Shown in pieces: positions 11,096 to 21,584 of a DNA stretch of 64,000 bases. The stretch's first letter is position 1. The number at the start of each line of letters is the position of its first letter. Source of the DNA: Eledone cirrhosa (Eukaryota > Mollusca > Cephalopoda > Octopoda > Eledonidae); contig OZ024743.1 in assembly GCA_964016885.1 (NCBI GenBank), positions 169,104,833 to 169,168,832 of the forward strand. The letters run 5' to 3'. The notes below the pieces were generated by a model. The model saw nothing but the letters and a program-made list of their open reading frames with translations, was not told the origin of the DNA and did no database searches. The position numbers were made by a program, and so were the translations under genes.

Positions 11096-11530
11096 CGATT
11101 CGCGCAGGGTCAGGAACAATATAAAAATATCCTTCTCTACTACTCCTAACCTAGCAGACATCATAGGAACAACTAATCACAGTAAGATCACCAAAACACA
11201 GCACCTTAGCACCGATACACCTACACTGACAACAACTATATCGGCCTTAACGACTCCCTACCAGCACCCAATAGTGCTGGCAACAGGTACTACAGACGCA
11301 ATTAACATAATCGCGACATGACTGGGGAATATGCAGGTGAGCCGTTCGGGTCACCCGACGACAACAGAAGGCACTGCAGCGTGCGGAATGATAATGTACT
11401 ACTCCACATACAGTGGGTTATAATGGTACCAATGACAGGTGTAGGGCCGTATGTAACAACATAGATAGCAATAATAATAGCCTTAGATTGGGAACTAGAA
11501 GGGACTGCGACGCTGCCCCCTTAGGGGAAA
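11096..11530 (+). pseudogene. PLE-6 linker and zinc-finger fragment
   Basis: The frame at 11100-11320 reads RNNIKISFSTTPNLADIIG, close to the RT-to-nuclease linker of PLE-3 (RNTIKISYSTTPNLAHNI). Further on, RRDCDAAPLGETNTC matches the Cys-rich finger before GIY-YIG. The reading then runs straight into the right arm, so the nuclease domain is missing. Confidence 0.55.
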
Positions 11531-11621
11531 CCAATACATGCTTTTTACGAAGAATGAACTGTGATGTGAACTTATTTCTAAAACCCATTCTGGGTCAAGT
11601 GAGGAACGCTTTTTAGATTTT

Positions 11622-11665
11622 TATGCCCTTGAGAAGTCCATTCGGGCGAAACGTACGTAGGTGCT
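11622..11665 (+). ncRNA. Hammerhead-like motif, right PLE-6 arm
   Basis: TTGAGAA, stem II with one mismatch (GTCC-ATTC-GGGC), an intact GAAA (11648-11651), and stem III from the palindrome ACGTACGT. As in the left arm, C3 is U and G8 is A. Stem I pairing is poor (about two pairs), so activity is doubtful. Confidence 0.35.
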
Positions 11666-11837
11666 GTTTTAAATAAACATGTTTTAACGGTTTGTTCTCC
11701 TTTATCTACTTCTCCACGTGTATCCGCGTTTAACACTGCAGGCACAAGTATTGAGCACCTTTTGCATATGCTATTGTCAAATAACTACATGTATCGCCTA
11801 TTCTTCTCTCTCTCGATACTTAAATATTCTATATAGT

Positions 11838-11850
11838 ACATATATATATA

Positions 11851-11919
<69 letters not shown>
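11838..11919. repeat. (TA)n microsatellite
   Basis: TA tract directly abutting the left terminal inverted repeat of the next element. Confidence 0.95.
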
Positions 11920-11923
<4 letters not shown>

Positions 11924-11976
11924 AAGGAAAAGCGAAGTAGTTTCAGATGTTCAAGTCTTTTAATAATAATGCTGTG

Positions 11977-12150
11977 ATTTGGTACTCAAAGGGGAATTGA
12001 CGAAAAACCCAAGAGCACACACTTCGTCCGTCCCCATGTCGATTCAATTTTGATTGCCTCGGAAACATAACCTTATTATGTAAAAAGCTGTCTGACGATG
12101 TCGCGACACTGGCGCACGGAACAGTGTGACCACTGTCGCCATTGAAATAT
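11977..12150 (+). repeat. Internal direct repeat, left copy
   Basis: Starts near TTGGTACTCA and contains CCCAAGAGCACACACT and GATGTCGCGACACTGGCGCA. The second copy at 13078-13253 differs by scattered substitutions and is in the same orientation. Confidence 0.7.
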
Positions 12151-13077
12151 ATACAGAGGAACCAGCCACGAGCTACACCCGGAAATCCACCCTACCATGG
12201 GCATGGAAACCCATGATACTGGACGGCATAATACCTTTCGGCAGGATAAATACGCGGAAACAAAAACAAAGATAAACCCCTATTTTCCTGCACCAAATCG
12301 CATTTAAGTCAATCTATACATGGACAAATTGACAATAATATTGATCATCTATCTCATTTTGCATATATGTACTCTATGTGTTTTTGCATTTATTCATTAA
12401 TTGTTTTTTTCTTTTGTGTACGTTATTTCGTTTTTTTTTTGTTCTGTTCCATGTGATGGAAATTCTAACTATGTACCCGACTAAATACTACCTTTCATAC
12501 CGTAATTTACCCTCCGTTCTACTCTACGGTACTATCGTTCAGAATATAGATAATATAACCGTTACATTAATACCCATTTCAAAACTTCTTACTTAAACAT
12601 CTCTCTGCATATTATTTACTCCAATCTATATTTTTTTACTCGCCTCAATCCAGATACCCACTTGAAAAAAGTATTAATTTTTAATTGTTAATTTTTAATT
12701 TCTAATTTTTGATATTTAATATTTGATTTATGATTTTGGATTTTAAATTCTAATTCCCAACTAACATTCATAACTTCCACCGTGAAACCATGATACATAG
12801 AATTAAGTATATTTTCTCTTAGAGGTTGATGGTCAATTATACTGTCTATGCTCAATGAGAGGTAGTATTCAAACCTGTGGATACTCACACTCTCCCATCC
12901 CCACTGGCTTTCGACTGACAGCCACTAACGGGATAGGTAGTAGTAAGCTATATTACAGGCCTTGAATGGGTCATTGTTTGGCTGAGAGGGGGAACTGACT
13001 AAGCGAATTTCGTTGAAATCTGCGGTAGCTAATGGTCAACTTTCTACGGACTTGCGCCTGCACTGACCGGTGGGGAT

Positions 13078-13253
13078 GAATTGGTACTCACGGGGGAATG
13101 GACGTAGAACCCAAGAGCACACACTACGTCCGTTCCCATGTCGATTCAATTTGGATGCCTTGGAAACACAACCTTATTATGTAAAAAGTTATCTGACGAT
13201 GTCGCGACACTGGCGCACGGAACAGGGTGGCCACTGTCGCCATTGTAATATGT
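13078..13253 (+). repeat. Internal direct repeat, right copy
   Basis: Second copy of the 11977-12150 block, directly adjoining the right TIR. The sequence between the two copies (12151-13077) has no recognised gene. Confidence 0.7.
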
Positions 13254-13312
13254 ATCACAGCATTATTATTAAAAGAATTGAACATCTGAAACTACTTCGC
13301 TTTTCCTTATTC

Positions 13313-13313
13313 G

Positions 13314-13386
<73 letters not shown>

Positions 13387-13560
13387 ATATATAAATATAT
13401 ATATATAGTATATATATCTATATATATAGAATATATAGATATATATATTATATATATATATAGATATATATAGTATATAGATATAGATATATATATATAT
13501 ATAATATATCCAATATATATAGTAGATATATAGATATATATAGTATATATATATATATAT

Positions 13561-13596
<36 letters not shown>

Positions 13597-13673
13597 ATAT
13601 ATATACTATATATATATACTACATATATATATATACTATATATATATATATATATATACTATATATATATATA

Positions 13674-13749
<76 letters not shown>

Positions 13750-13773
13750 TATATATATATATATACTATATAT
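13313..13773. repeat. Long (TA)n-type tract
   Basis: About 460 bp of TA with TATAG, ACTATA and ATCC-like interruptions. The tyrosine/isoleucine open frames in it are artefacts. Confidence 0.95.
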
Positions 13774-14068
13774 ATATTTATTAAAATAACAGATTAAAGT
13801 TTAAGCAAAGAATCGCTGCTTTCACCCTTAACGGGATCTTCTAAAACTAACAAAGTCAATCTGTAAACGCAGAACTGGATATTTCAAAAAACGTTGCAAC
13901 CGGAGGAAGACAGGAAGACGATACTTTGGTTCGTGGTAACGTTCGCTGACGTCATTAATAGGAGCGGTGAAAAACAATTACGCGCAAAGACAAAACCACG
14001 TTTATGGTATAAAAGAGGTCGTAGACTAATGTTCTCTTAGGTGGTGCATAGAGACGTTCTCTGGCAAT

Positions 14069-14675
14069 GTGAGTATGGGCGCCAGTGACTCTGCGGAGGT
14101 TACTGATCTTATTGGCCTTTTCCTTCTTTTCTCTATCAAGGACGAATTCCCCAACGCGGGCGGTGGTTTGTACCGTGACGATGGTCTTTTGACCATGATT
14201 AAGTGTGGACCTCGTGCTTGCGACAGGTTCAGAAAAGAACTCACAGCCTTCTTTAAAGGCTTCAACCTCTCTATACAGGTTGAGGCCAATCTCTCGGTCG
14301 TTAATTACCTCGACGTTACCCTCAATTTATTGAATGGGTTGTATTACCCGTATAGAAAGCCGAATGATACTCTTAATTACATAAGTAAGCATTCCAACCA
14401 TCCTGCCAGCATAACCAAGAACCTGGTAAGAAACGTTTCGTTGAGGCTTTCCCGTCTTTCCACCAACGAGCGCATTTTATACGACCATTCCACTTATTAC
14501 AATGAGGCTCTTGCTCGAAGTGGATTTGTCGATAAGGTAGCATATACAGAGTACGAAAATAAACCTAGAAGAAATAGATCCCGTCGCATTTGTTGGTTTA
14601 ACCCACCATATAATATGGAGGTGGCCACACCATTAGCTAAGATCTTTCTTTCCCTTATTACGAAGCATTTTGCCC
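14069..14675 (+). pseudogene. PLE-3 reverse transcriptase, C-terminal half
   Basis: Starts at the arm junction and reads MGASDSAEVTDLIGLF, then GGGLYRDDGLL, the PLE YxDD box with both aspartates intact. It continues through VNYLDVTLNLLNGLYYPYRK, SKHSNHPASITKN and the thumb region to FLSLITKHF. RT fingers and the first palm aspartate are missing, so the protein is not functional as it stands. One inserted base near 14671 (before CCCCCTACACAT) shifts the reading to the overlapping nuclease frame; apart from that the two parts would be continuous. Confidence 0.8.
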
Positions 14676-15266
14676 CCTACACATAAATGTAGTAAAATTT
14701 TTAATAGAAATACTATTAAAATTTCTTACTCTACGACTCCTAACCTTGCACATAACATCACAGCTTCAAATTTAGCTAAACTACCTAGCCGTAGGAACAC
14801 GTGCAACCCTGTAGTTAGTACTAACTGTAATTGTAGGAATCGGGTTGATTGCCCCCTATCCGGGAAATGCCTCTCTAGTAACATTGTCTACAAATGTAAG
14901 GTTGTAACACCCACATCCCGTAGGGCCTACATAGGGTTAACCGCCAATAGTTTCAAGCAGCGTCTTTACATGCATACCCATTCTTTTCGTTACCCTCTAA
15001 GAAGGAATATGACGTCACTTTCAGCTTATATCTGGAGTCTAAAAGACAACCACACCCAATATAAGTTACACTGGGAGATCCTAGCTAGGGCTAGATCGTA
15101 TAACGGAAATAAAAGACCATGTCACCTCTGCGCCGCTGAGGCCCTGGAAATACTCTACGCTACAGACCACATCTTAAACAAAAAATCTGAGGCAATTTCG
15201 GCTTGTAAACATAAATTGCACAAAACTTTCCTGTATTACAGCCCCACGTTATACCCTAACGGATAG
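14673..15266 (+). CDS. PLE-3 linker, zinc finger and GIY-YIG endonuclease
   Basis: Open to a natural stop at 15264-15266. The linker reads FNRNTIKISYSTTPNLAHN. A Cys cluster (CNCRNRVDCPLSGKC) resembles the CCHH-type finger of PLEs. The GIY-YIG core follows as IVYKCKV ... AYIGLT, with the conserved arginine in FKQRLY. A second Cys pair is CHLC, and LNKKSEAISACKH holds the expected asparagine and glutamate. I see no missing catalytic residue. In PLEs this nuclease cuts the insertion site. The true start is not visible because the frame joins the RT through a one-base insertion, so the 5' coordinate is where the frame becomes homologous, not a real start codon. It could be expressed only as part of a larger RNA. 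Confidence 0.75.
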   Translation, partial: PPTHKCSKIFNRNTIKISYSTTPNLAHNITASNLAKLPSRRNTCNPVVSTNCNCRNRVDCPLSGKCLSSNIVYKCKVVTPTSRRAYIGLTANSFKQRLYMHTHSFRYPLRRNMTSLSAYIWSLKDNHTQYKLHWEILARARSYNGNKRPCHLCAAEALEILYATDHILNKKSEAISACKHKLHKTFLYYSPTLYPNG

Positions 15267-15936
15267 CACGTGGATATTTTACGTCTTGATGTGGGAGCTA
15301 AGTATATGTTTTGTTTATTCCTTTACTTATTTGCATATGTAAGTATATATTACCCGTATGTTTTGTGAAGGTATGTATACCTTCTCGTACGTATATTTGA
15401 CTGTTATAGCGTATAATTTTTACATATTCTGGTATTTAGGGTTTGGCTATGTGTATACGGGAGTTTTGCGTCCGCGTGAGTGTGCAGGTTCGTACGTATG
15501 GTGGGTGTGTGTATATGTGTACTTCTTGTTTTAGTTGACTTACGTCTCCGAACATTCGTGTATTTATATGTAGGTATGCGTGTACGCTTGTTATATACGT
15601 ATTTATTTACTTATATACGTTTATATAATTATTTATTTATTTGTACACAAGCATACAAACACACATATTTATATGTGCGTGGTTTTGTATACCCATGGTA
15701 AGGTTTTGCGTATGCTTGTGTATGTACGTATCTGTTTGCGTGTATGTATTTCTTTGTTTCTATTACTTCTGTATTGTATTTATTTACTTTGTTCTTAACT
15801 CTGTAGCGGAGATTCATTTGGTCTCCTAGTTAGAATTTTAGTCTACGATTTCTGCTATACCATTTACGTGGTTTTGTCTTTGCGTTCTATTGTTCTCCAC
15901 GCTCCACATATGACTTATTATCTTCGTTTCTTCGTT
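15267..15936 (+). other. PLE-3 3' untranslated region
   Basis: T-rich, GT/TATA-rich non-coding sequence between the nuclease stop and the right inverted arm. Its last 100 bp duplicate part of that arm. Confidence 0.55.
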
Positions 15937-16174
15937 CATTGCCAGAGAACGTCTCTATGCACCACCTAAGAGGACATTAGTCTACGACCTCTTTTATACC
16001 ATAAACGTGGTTTTGTCTTTGCGCGTAATTGTTTTTCACCGCTCCTATTAATGACGTATTATTCGCTTTTTCCCGTTCTTTGCCAGCGAACGTTACCACG
16101 AACCAAAGTATCGTCTTCCTGTCTTCCTCCGGTTGCAACGTTTTTTGAAATACCCAGTTCTGCGTTTACAGATT

Positions 16175-16225
16175 GACTTTGTTAGTTTCAGAAGATCCCG
16201 TTAAGGGCGAAAGCAGCGATTCTTT
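16175..16225 (+). ncRNA. Degenerate hammerhead-like motif in the PLE-3 arm
   Basis: CAGAAGA (in place of CTGATGA), stem II CCC-GTTAA-GGG, then GAAA at 16209-16212. The left arm has the same motif inverted, with TAGAAGA. Two core bases differ, so I treat it as a relic. Confidence 0.35.
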
Positions 16226-16345
16226 GCTTAAACTTTAATCTGTTATTTTAATAAATATTTGCTCTACGGTTCTTATATATTTGAAATATATTTATCCTTA
16301 TCGAGCCCTCTTTGGATTTTAGTCTTCAATTTTATTATTATTACT

Positions 16346-16346
16346 A

Positions 16347-16408
<62 letters not shown>
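16346..16408. repeat. (TA)n microsatellite
   Basis: TA tract at the left end of a GT-rich dispersed repeat. Confidence 0.95.
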
Positions 16409-16411
<3 letters not shown>

Positions 16412-17836
16412 AAAATTGAACGGGAACAAAACAGAGAGGCAGTACGAACAAAGGTATATTAGTTTCACGCTCTTGAGAGTGGGGTGGTGGTGGGGAACGA
16501 TGTTTCGGGCATAAGCCCTTCTTCCGGTGAAAAGTGTGTGGGAAGAGAGTTCAAAGGGTGTGTAGGGGAGTGGTGGAGAGGCATATAGCAAAAAGGGGGT
16601 GAGAGGAAACGGTGCAAATGAAATTAAAAATAAAGGCATGATCAAAATAAAATTAAAATGGGGTAAAACAGGTAGTGGAAGGGTGTGGGGCGTGTAGGGG
16701 TGGTGGCGGGTGGAGTGAGGAGAGGGAGACGGGGTGTCCGAGCGGGGAGGTTTGAAGGTGGTGTCTGTGTGTAGATGTACGTGTGTGTGTGTATGTGAAA
16801 GCAAGGGTTGGGGGAAGAACGGGGTTGCATGTTCAGGAAGAGGTGTGTGTGGGGTGGGGTGTAGGTCGGAGTGTGTGTGCGTGTGTGGATTGAGGGCTGG
16901 GGGCGGGGGGAGAGGATTCCGGAGGCTGAATGTGTAAATATGTGGTGGTACGCACGTGTGTGTGTGGTGTTTATGCGTGTTGTGGATGTAGGTGGCGTGT
17001 GGGAAAAAAATGTTTGGGGGTGTATGTCTGGGGGTGAGTCGTAAAGGTAATTCCGTAAAAGGATGTGGTGGAATGCTGAGTAAAATCCTTGGGATGCGGT
17101 AGATTCTCGGGATCAAGGTTCACATGTGTGTAATCCGTGAAGAGATTGGTCGGAAGAGGGGAGATGTGGGGTGCGCGCGCAACAGGAAGTGGTCAGAGGG
17201 TCAAGGCAGGAGGAGGGTTGTGGTCAGAGAGGCATAGCAGCAGTAGGGTAGAATGGTAAGTGAAGAAAGTCGGTGTGTCAGTGTGTGCGGAGGTGCGGTG
17301 GACAGGGGAGAGGATGGGTAGGTGTGAAAGTTGGAGTGAGGAGGGTGTGTGTGTGCATTAGTAGAGGTGTTAGTGGGATGTGTGTGTGTTTGAGAAAGGG
17401 TGTGGGTGGAGCGGGGAGAGAAAGGTGTGGCGGCCGATGGAGGGAGTGTAGTGTACTGGTGTGTGTGGTGAAGGGGGTGTTAGTGGGTGTTAGTATACTG
17501 GAGGTGGAGAAAGGGTTGAATGCGGGTGTGAGTGGGGGTCAGTGGTGGTAGGGTGTGTAGAGTGGGTGGTGTAAGAGGGTGTGTGTGTTCGTGTGCGTAG
17601 GGTTGGGGGTGTTAGTGATGTTAGTTGCGTGTACAGTGGGTGGTGTAAGTGGGTGTGTGTGTTCTTGTGCTTGGGGTCAGGGTGGATGTGTGGGGGTGAG
17701 GGTTAGTGGTGGTAGTAGGGTGTGTGTTTAGTGTGAGCGCGTGTATATATGTACCGGTGGGTGTGTGCGTGTGATAAGGAGGGGGGGGGGGGAGAAGAAG
17801 GGAGGGATGTTAGTATGTTAGTTGGGGAAGGGTGGA
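16409..17836 (-). repeat. GT-rich dispersed repeat, copy 1
   Basis: Matches 35565-36680 over several hundred bases (for example GGTCCGAGCGGGGAGG and the block with GTATACGCACGTGTGTG). Both copies start next to a TA tract with GAACAAAACAGAG-like sequence. At 16503-16518 the minus strand has a perfect GGGC-TTAT-GCCC hairpin followed by GAAA, but the 5' hammerhead core is lost (CCGGAAG). The long proline/histidine open frame on the minus strand (16349-17116) is a by-product of GT/GGGTG composition. Confidence 0.6.
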
Positions 17837-17837
<1 letters not shown>

Positions 17838-17904
<67 letters not shown>

Positions 17905-18015
17905 TCTATATAATACTATATATATATATATATGTGTGTATATATAATATATATTTATATATATGTATATATATTATATATATACTATATATATATTTAT
18001 ATATATATATTATTT
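17838..18015. repeat. (TA)n-type tract
   Basis: TA with TGTGTG and TATAATATA interruptions. Confidence 0.95.
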
Positions 18016-18910
18016 GTCACCATAAAATTGGTAAAACTTTCCAAGCATTGTACAAGTTTCGAAAAAATATTGACAATTAATAATTTAATATATATATGCT
18101 TTTACCTTACTGTGGTAATAATTTATTGATATTTATATGTATTAGAATTATTTCTTTAAGAGTCTCGTTATCCTATGTTTTGATTAGGATAGTTCAATAT
18201 TTAACTAGACATACTTTATGATATTTGCAATAGATGATTTATGGTTTTCAAAATATCGCGGAATGTGTGAGTAGAGTTATATTATAAATGTTTGTATACG
18301 GTGAGTGAGTTATCTTCCTTTTGTTTACATTGTCCGTAAAAATTTCCTTTCTTTTTGACTAGCCTGCTGAATTATATTAGTTTTGAAATATGTAGACTAA
18401 TAATATACAGACTATCATCAAAATGATACAGACTATACAGACTATCATTAAAATGATATATATCAAAATAAGTAAATACAGAAGTAAATATAACCTTTCA
18501 TTAAATTAATGAAATTAAACTGTCGAGAGTAAATGTAACTGCAGTTTAATCCTAGAAATTAAACGAAAATTAATTAATAGTGAAGATTTTATAAAGAGAA
18601 TATCATAATTAAATAATTTGAGTAATATAGGATCTAAATATATTATATGTATTGATGCTGATCTATGTATTGTATTAGACTTTAATACATATGTAATAAT
18701 TATGTAATTAAGCTTTAAAAATTAATTATTTTAAAGTTGTAACAAAATGTTTATAGAATATCTTACCTTAAAATTAAAAATAATAATTTATAATGAGTTA
18801 AATTAAATTATATAAATTTTTAATTAAATGATATATATGATTGCTATAGAAAATAATCTATACTGATTAATTTTGATATAATATATAAGTATAATTAGCT
18901 TATGCATAAT
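18016..18910. other. AT-rich sequence without recognised features
   Basis: About 900 bp, strongly AT-rich, with short direct repeats such as CAGACTATCATC/TAAAATGATA. No coding, SINE or PLE signature was found. Confidence 0.5.
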
Positions 18911-19049
18911 CAAATACTAAAGATATTCAATTGTTTAGTTGAATTGAGTGGATTTCCTATTTGATCGACCATTTGAAAACAACGATTTTTTTTCTCTATC
19001 CCACCTCTATTTGATGTTTCCTTTATTTTTCTTTATTTTTCTTTACCCC
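18911..19049 (+). mobile_element. Retrozyme-like unit 1, left part
   Basis: Matches 34050-34195 closely (ATACTAAAGATATTCAATTG through TTTCCTTTATTTTTCTTTA). The match stops exactly at the A-type LTR at 19050. The rest of the same unit resumes at 33620, so 14.5 kb was inserted into it. The two parts together measure about 531 bp, against 533 bp for the intact unit. Confidence 0.75.
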
Positions 19050-19807
19050 TATAACGGCGGCGAAGATTCGAAACCGAATCTGAGCTTTCCCGCCTCTGGG
19101 ACAAGCCGTGGTAAGTTGTTTACGCTCAAGAGACTAACCCTTGGGAGAGGCTAAACACAGGTCAGAGGTGTTTACGCCTGACAGAAGATATATATGACAG
19201 GTCAGAGGATATATCCATCTTTCTGACTTGTTTACGCTTGGCAAACTAATCCCTTGGGAGACTCTAACCGAAGTTCAGAGGATATATCTATCCTTCTAAC
19301 TTCAACCCTTATAAATACAGAGGTTGTTTACGCCCCGGGGAGAAAAGAAGTGATATAGAGACAAGACAAGTCGCATTTACAAGCTCTCGACACGAAAAAC
19401 CAGTCTGTCACTTATTTCTCACCCGCCGGGCTGATCACTTACTACTACTTCTACTAAAACAAGCAAATATACTGATACGCACACACGCATTCATAGTAAG
19501 TTCACACTGTTTGCATTTTCACACGCACCATTTCTGTTTATTCACGTTGTATCTTTCAGATACAGTACAAATTATATTATAATCGTATTCTGTGATACTT
19601 GTATTTATGTGGCTCGAAGAGCCACCAAATTAATGTACGAATATTTCTTGTTATTGATTTTATCATTCAATATTCAAATTGAATATTGTTATAATAAAAT
19701 AAACTTTGTAACAACACAATCCTGGTATTATTCTTTACATTGAAACCATCATACCAACAATTCATTCTCTCCACTTATCGTTACAACCACACAAATATAC
19801 CGTTACA
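19050..19807 (+). mobile_element. Gypsy LTR, type A, left copy (+)
   Basis: 758 bp beginning TATAACGG and ending CCGTTACA, so the ends are imperfect inverted copies as in LTRs (TGTAACGG expected at the start). It is followed by a primer-binding-like TGGTGACCCCGACGTGA. An inverted copy of the whole LTR lies at 22182-22941. Confidence 0.75.
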
Positions 19808-19809
19808 AC

Positions 19810-19826
19810 TGGTGACCCCGACGTGA
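19810..19826 (+). promoter_or_regulatory. tRNA primer-binding site
   Basis: TGGTGACCCCGACGTGA lies two bases after the LTR end. TGGTGACCC-type sites also follow the other Gypsy LTRs in this window. Confidence 0.65.
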
Positions 19827-20860
19827 TGAATATTTTCAGTTCAAAATATTCCTTTTGAATTAAAAAAAAAAAATTAGCAGTATTTTAAAAATAAATTTTA
19901 CGCCACGAGGAAATTTCAAAATGGCTACCACCAAGTACTTCTCTACTACCAGCCATCAGCAGCAACACATGGCTATCACCACTACCAAAGACATCAGCAG
20001 CAGCGACAACACTGCTTAACCGCTGACCATAGACAACGGAATAACTATGTGGCAGCTCATAGCCTTTACCGACGCAAACCACCACACATGGTGGATTGGC
20101 AGTATTGGTAGAGGGTCGGACGCCATGATTTGACGTATAGAGTTACGGCCCTTGCCATTCTGAGTTCAAATCCCGCCAAGGTTAACTTTGCCTTTCATCC
20201 TTACGGGGTCGATAAAATAAAGTACCAGTAATGCACTGGTTTATTGCTGGCCTTGTGCCTAACATAGAAACTATTATATTGTTTACTTCTACGCTTTCAT
20301 CTTTTCTATCGTCTCTACCGTTAAGAAAAAAAATGGAAGTATTTTTTTTTTTTAAGAAGAACAACACGTGGTTTAACTTTCATGAACCCGCCTGCGACAT
20401 CTTTGAAAGAAAAAATTAGCTGTATTTTCAAAATTATGGCTCGGAAACATTTTTCTTTCGATGCGGCTTCCTGCAATACAAACAAGCAAACACCGAACTC
20501 ACGTGGTGACTTACGGCGCTTCAACGTTCGACTTCGCTTCGATAGCAACAAAAAAAACAAAAAAACAAAATTCTACTAGCTTCAAAGAAATTTCAAAGAA
20601 AAGAAAAGGCGAACTTTTTGTTAAAAGAAAAGAAACAATTCTTTCTTTCTTCGTTTTTTTTTCAGGCAATGTTTGGACATTTATTTTTTTTAAACTGTAT
20701 TATATGAAAATTCATTTTTTTTTATCATTGTATATATGACTGTATCATTTTCTTTATCACTGTATATATGATTGCACCTACACATTCTTTGCTGTATTAC
20801 ATGCCTGCATATGCACACACATTTCTTTGACACACACCAACATGCTGTTGTTCTTAGTGT
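19827..20860 (+). other. Gypsy 5' leader interrupted by a SINE
   Basis: Untranslated leader. The part with CCGACGCAAACCACCACACAT (split here at the SINE) recurs inverted near 55020-55045 in the leader of the 48817-55527 element, so the two families are related. 20282-20860 is T/A-rich with no gene. Confidence 0.5.
20090..20277 (+). mobile_element. tRNA-derived octopus-type SINE
   Basis: GGTGGATTGGCAGTATTGGT head, B box GAGTTCAAATCCCGCC, and the tail with CTTACGGGGTCGATAAAAT through AGTACCAGTAATGCACTG to TAGAAAC. It is inserted in the Gypsy leader. Confidence 0.88.
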
Positions 20861-20889
20861 ATGATATTCAAACGTCGTAAAATTCTGCG

Positions 20890-21390
20890 AGATCCCTTCT
20901 CACTTTGGTGACACCGAACATGCTATCGACACTTTGCAGCTTAATTCACCTGCACCGAAACACGAGATTGCTAATTGCAGCTGAACTCAAGCAGTTTCGC
21001 ATCTCGTTGCACACTCATCGTCCATAACAACCTCCATCTTGTTACCTTACCCGACTCACTGGGAGAACAACAAATGGAACTGGACCTGTCAGCATTTCCA
21101 CCATTCTATGGATTCGCCAGAATTATGGAATTTACATTTCAACTACTGCCCACCTATAGATTCAACTTGCTTTTTACTTTTCAAAGCAACCAGCCATTTT
21201 TTTCCTGGCTGCATAGCACTTTCGGCAATACATTTGGGAGGCCGACATTTTCTTGCCTACCCATCATCTTCTTGCCAGCACTGGTAAACTACCATAATAG
21301 CTTCATCCACAGCTACTGGTACAACACTTACCATTCACATTTAATGCAAGAAGAGCAACTTCGCCGGTCAGACTTTATCCGTTTCTGTTA
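20890..21390 (+). pseudogene. Possible Gypsy gag remnant
   Basis: Scattered readings have a gag-like start: FPPFYG or, in a second frame, DSPELW, resembling the PPFW...PELWF entry of Mag-type gag and the gag starts at 28281 and 54399. Length is far short of a gag and several frames are needed. The junction between the 5' part of an A-type element and the 3' part of a B-type element should lie in or after this segment. Confidence 0.35.
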
Positions 21391-21569
21391 GACCTTTGGT
21401 GGTGACGTATAAACTACAAAACAGCTAGTCATTTGATACAGCGGCTCAACACGGCCCTTAGCGCCTCATTTTTTTCTTGCATGCATTCTTCTGTTCAATT
21501 ATTTTTTTTCATTGATGTGCTCTTTCAGCATTTTTTTCTGTGGATTCACTAATCTGTATCGTCTTACGT

Positions 21570-21584
21570 CTAGAAGGGGAGTAT
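21570..21584 (+). promoter_or_regulatory. Polypurine tract
   Basis: CTAGAAGGGGAGTAT immediately before the B-type LTR, in the position where plus-strand DNA synthesis is primed. Confidence 0.6.

Larger units (their letters stand above)
10815..11705 (+). mobile_element. PLE-6: PLE remnant between about 165-bp inverted arms
   Basis: The left arm (10815-10979) is the inverted copy of the right arm (11540-11705). Both carry GCCCATTCGGGC or a one-base variant followed by CGAA(A)CGTACGTAGG. Between the arms, 11096-11530 reads in pieces as the PLE linker between RT and GIY-YIG. This is the same inverted-terminal-repeat layout as at 13774-16259. Confidence 0.65.
11920..13312. mobile_element. Unidentified 1.4-kb element with 59-bp TIRs
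   Basis: The ends are inverted copies: GAATAAGGAAAAGCGAAGTA at the left (11920) and its complement at the right (ending 13312). They match over about 59 bp with one difference that I can see. Just inside both TIRs lies a block of about 170 bp in direct orientation (about 11977-12150 and 13078-13253). No transposase reading was found. TA tracts flank both sides, so a TA target duplication cannot be tested. Confidence 0.6.
13774..16259 (+). mobile_element. PLE-3: 5'-truncated PLE between inverted terminal repeats
   Basis: The left arm (13774-14069) is the inverted complement of the right arm (15937-16259). The left arm joins the coding sequence abruptly inside the RT domain, while the right arm follows the 3' untranslated region. 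This is the usual PLE pattern of a partial inverted terminal repeat at the 5' end. The right arm has an extra tandem copy of part of itself (about 15838-15955 resembles 15978-16092). Coding is the best preserved of the PLEs here. Confidence 0.78.

Noticed and set aside
12090..12130. Hammerhead candidate with CTGACGA in the 11977-12150 repeat
   Set aside because: CTGACGA is followed by a TGTCGCGACA palindrome, but no GAAA box or stem I partner is in place.
16349..17116. 255-codon proline/histidine/threonine-rich frame on the minus strand
   Set aside because: It follows from GT/GGGTG composition, ends in a TA tract and is not conserved in frame in the second copy of the repeat (35565-36680).
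20090..20170. tRNA gene
   Set aside because: The A and B boxes belong to the SINE head. The cloverleaf does not close and the same tail follows every copy.
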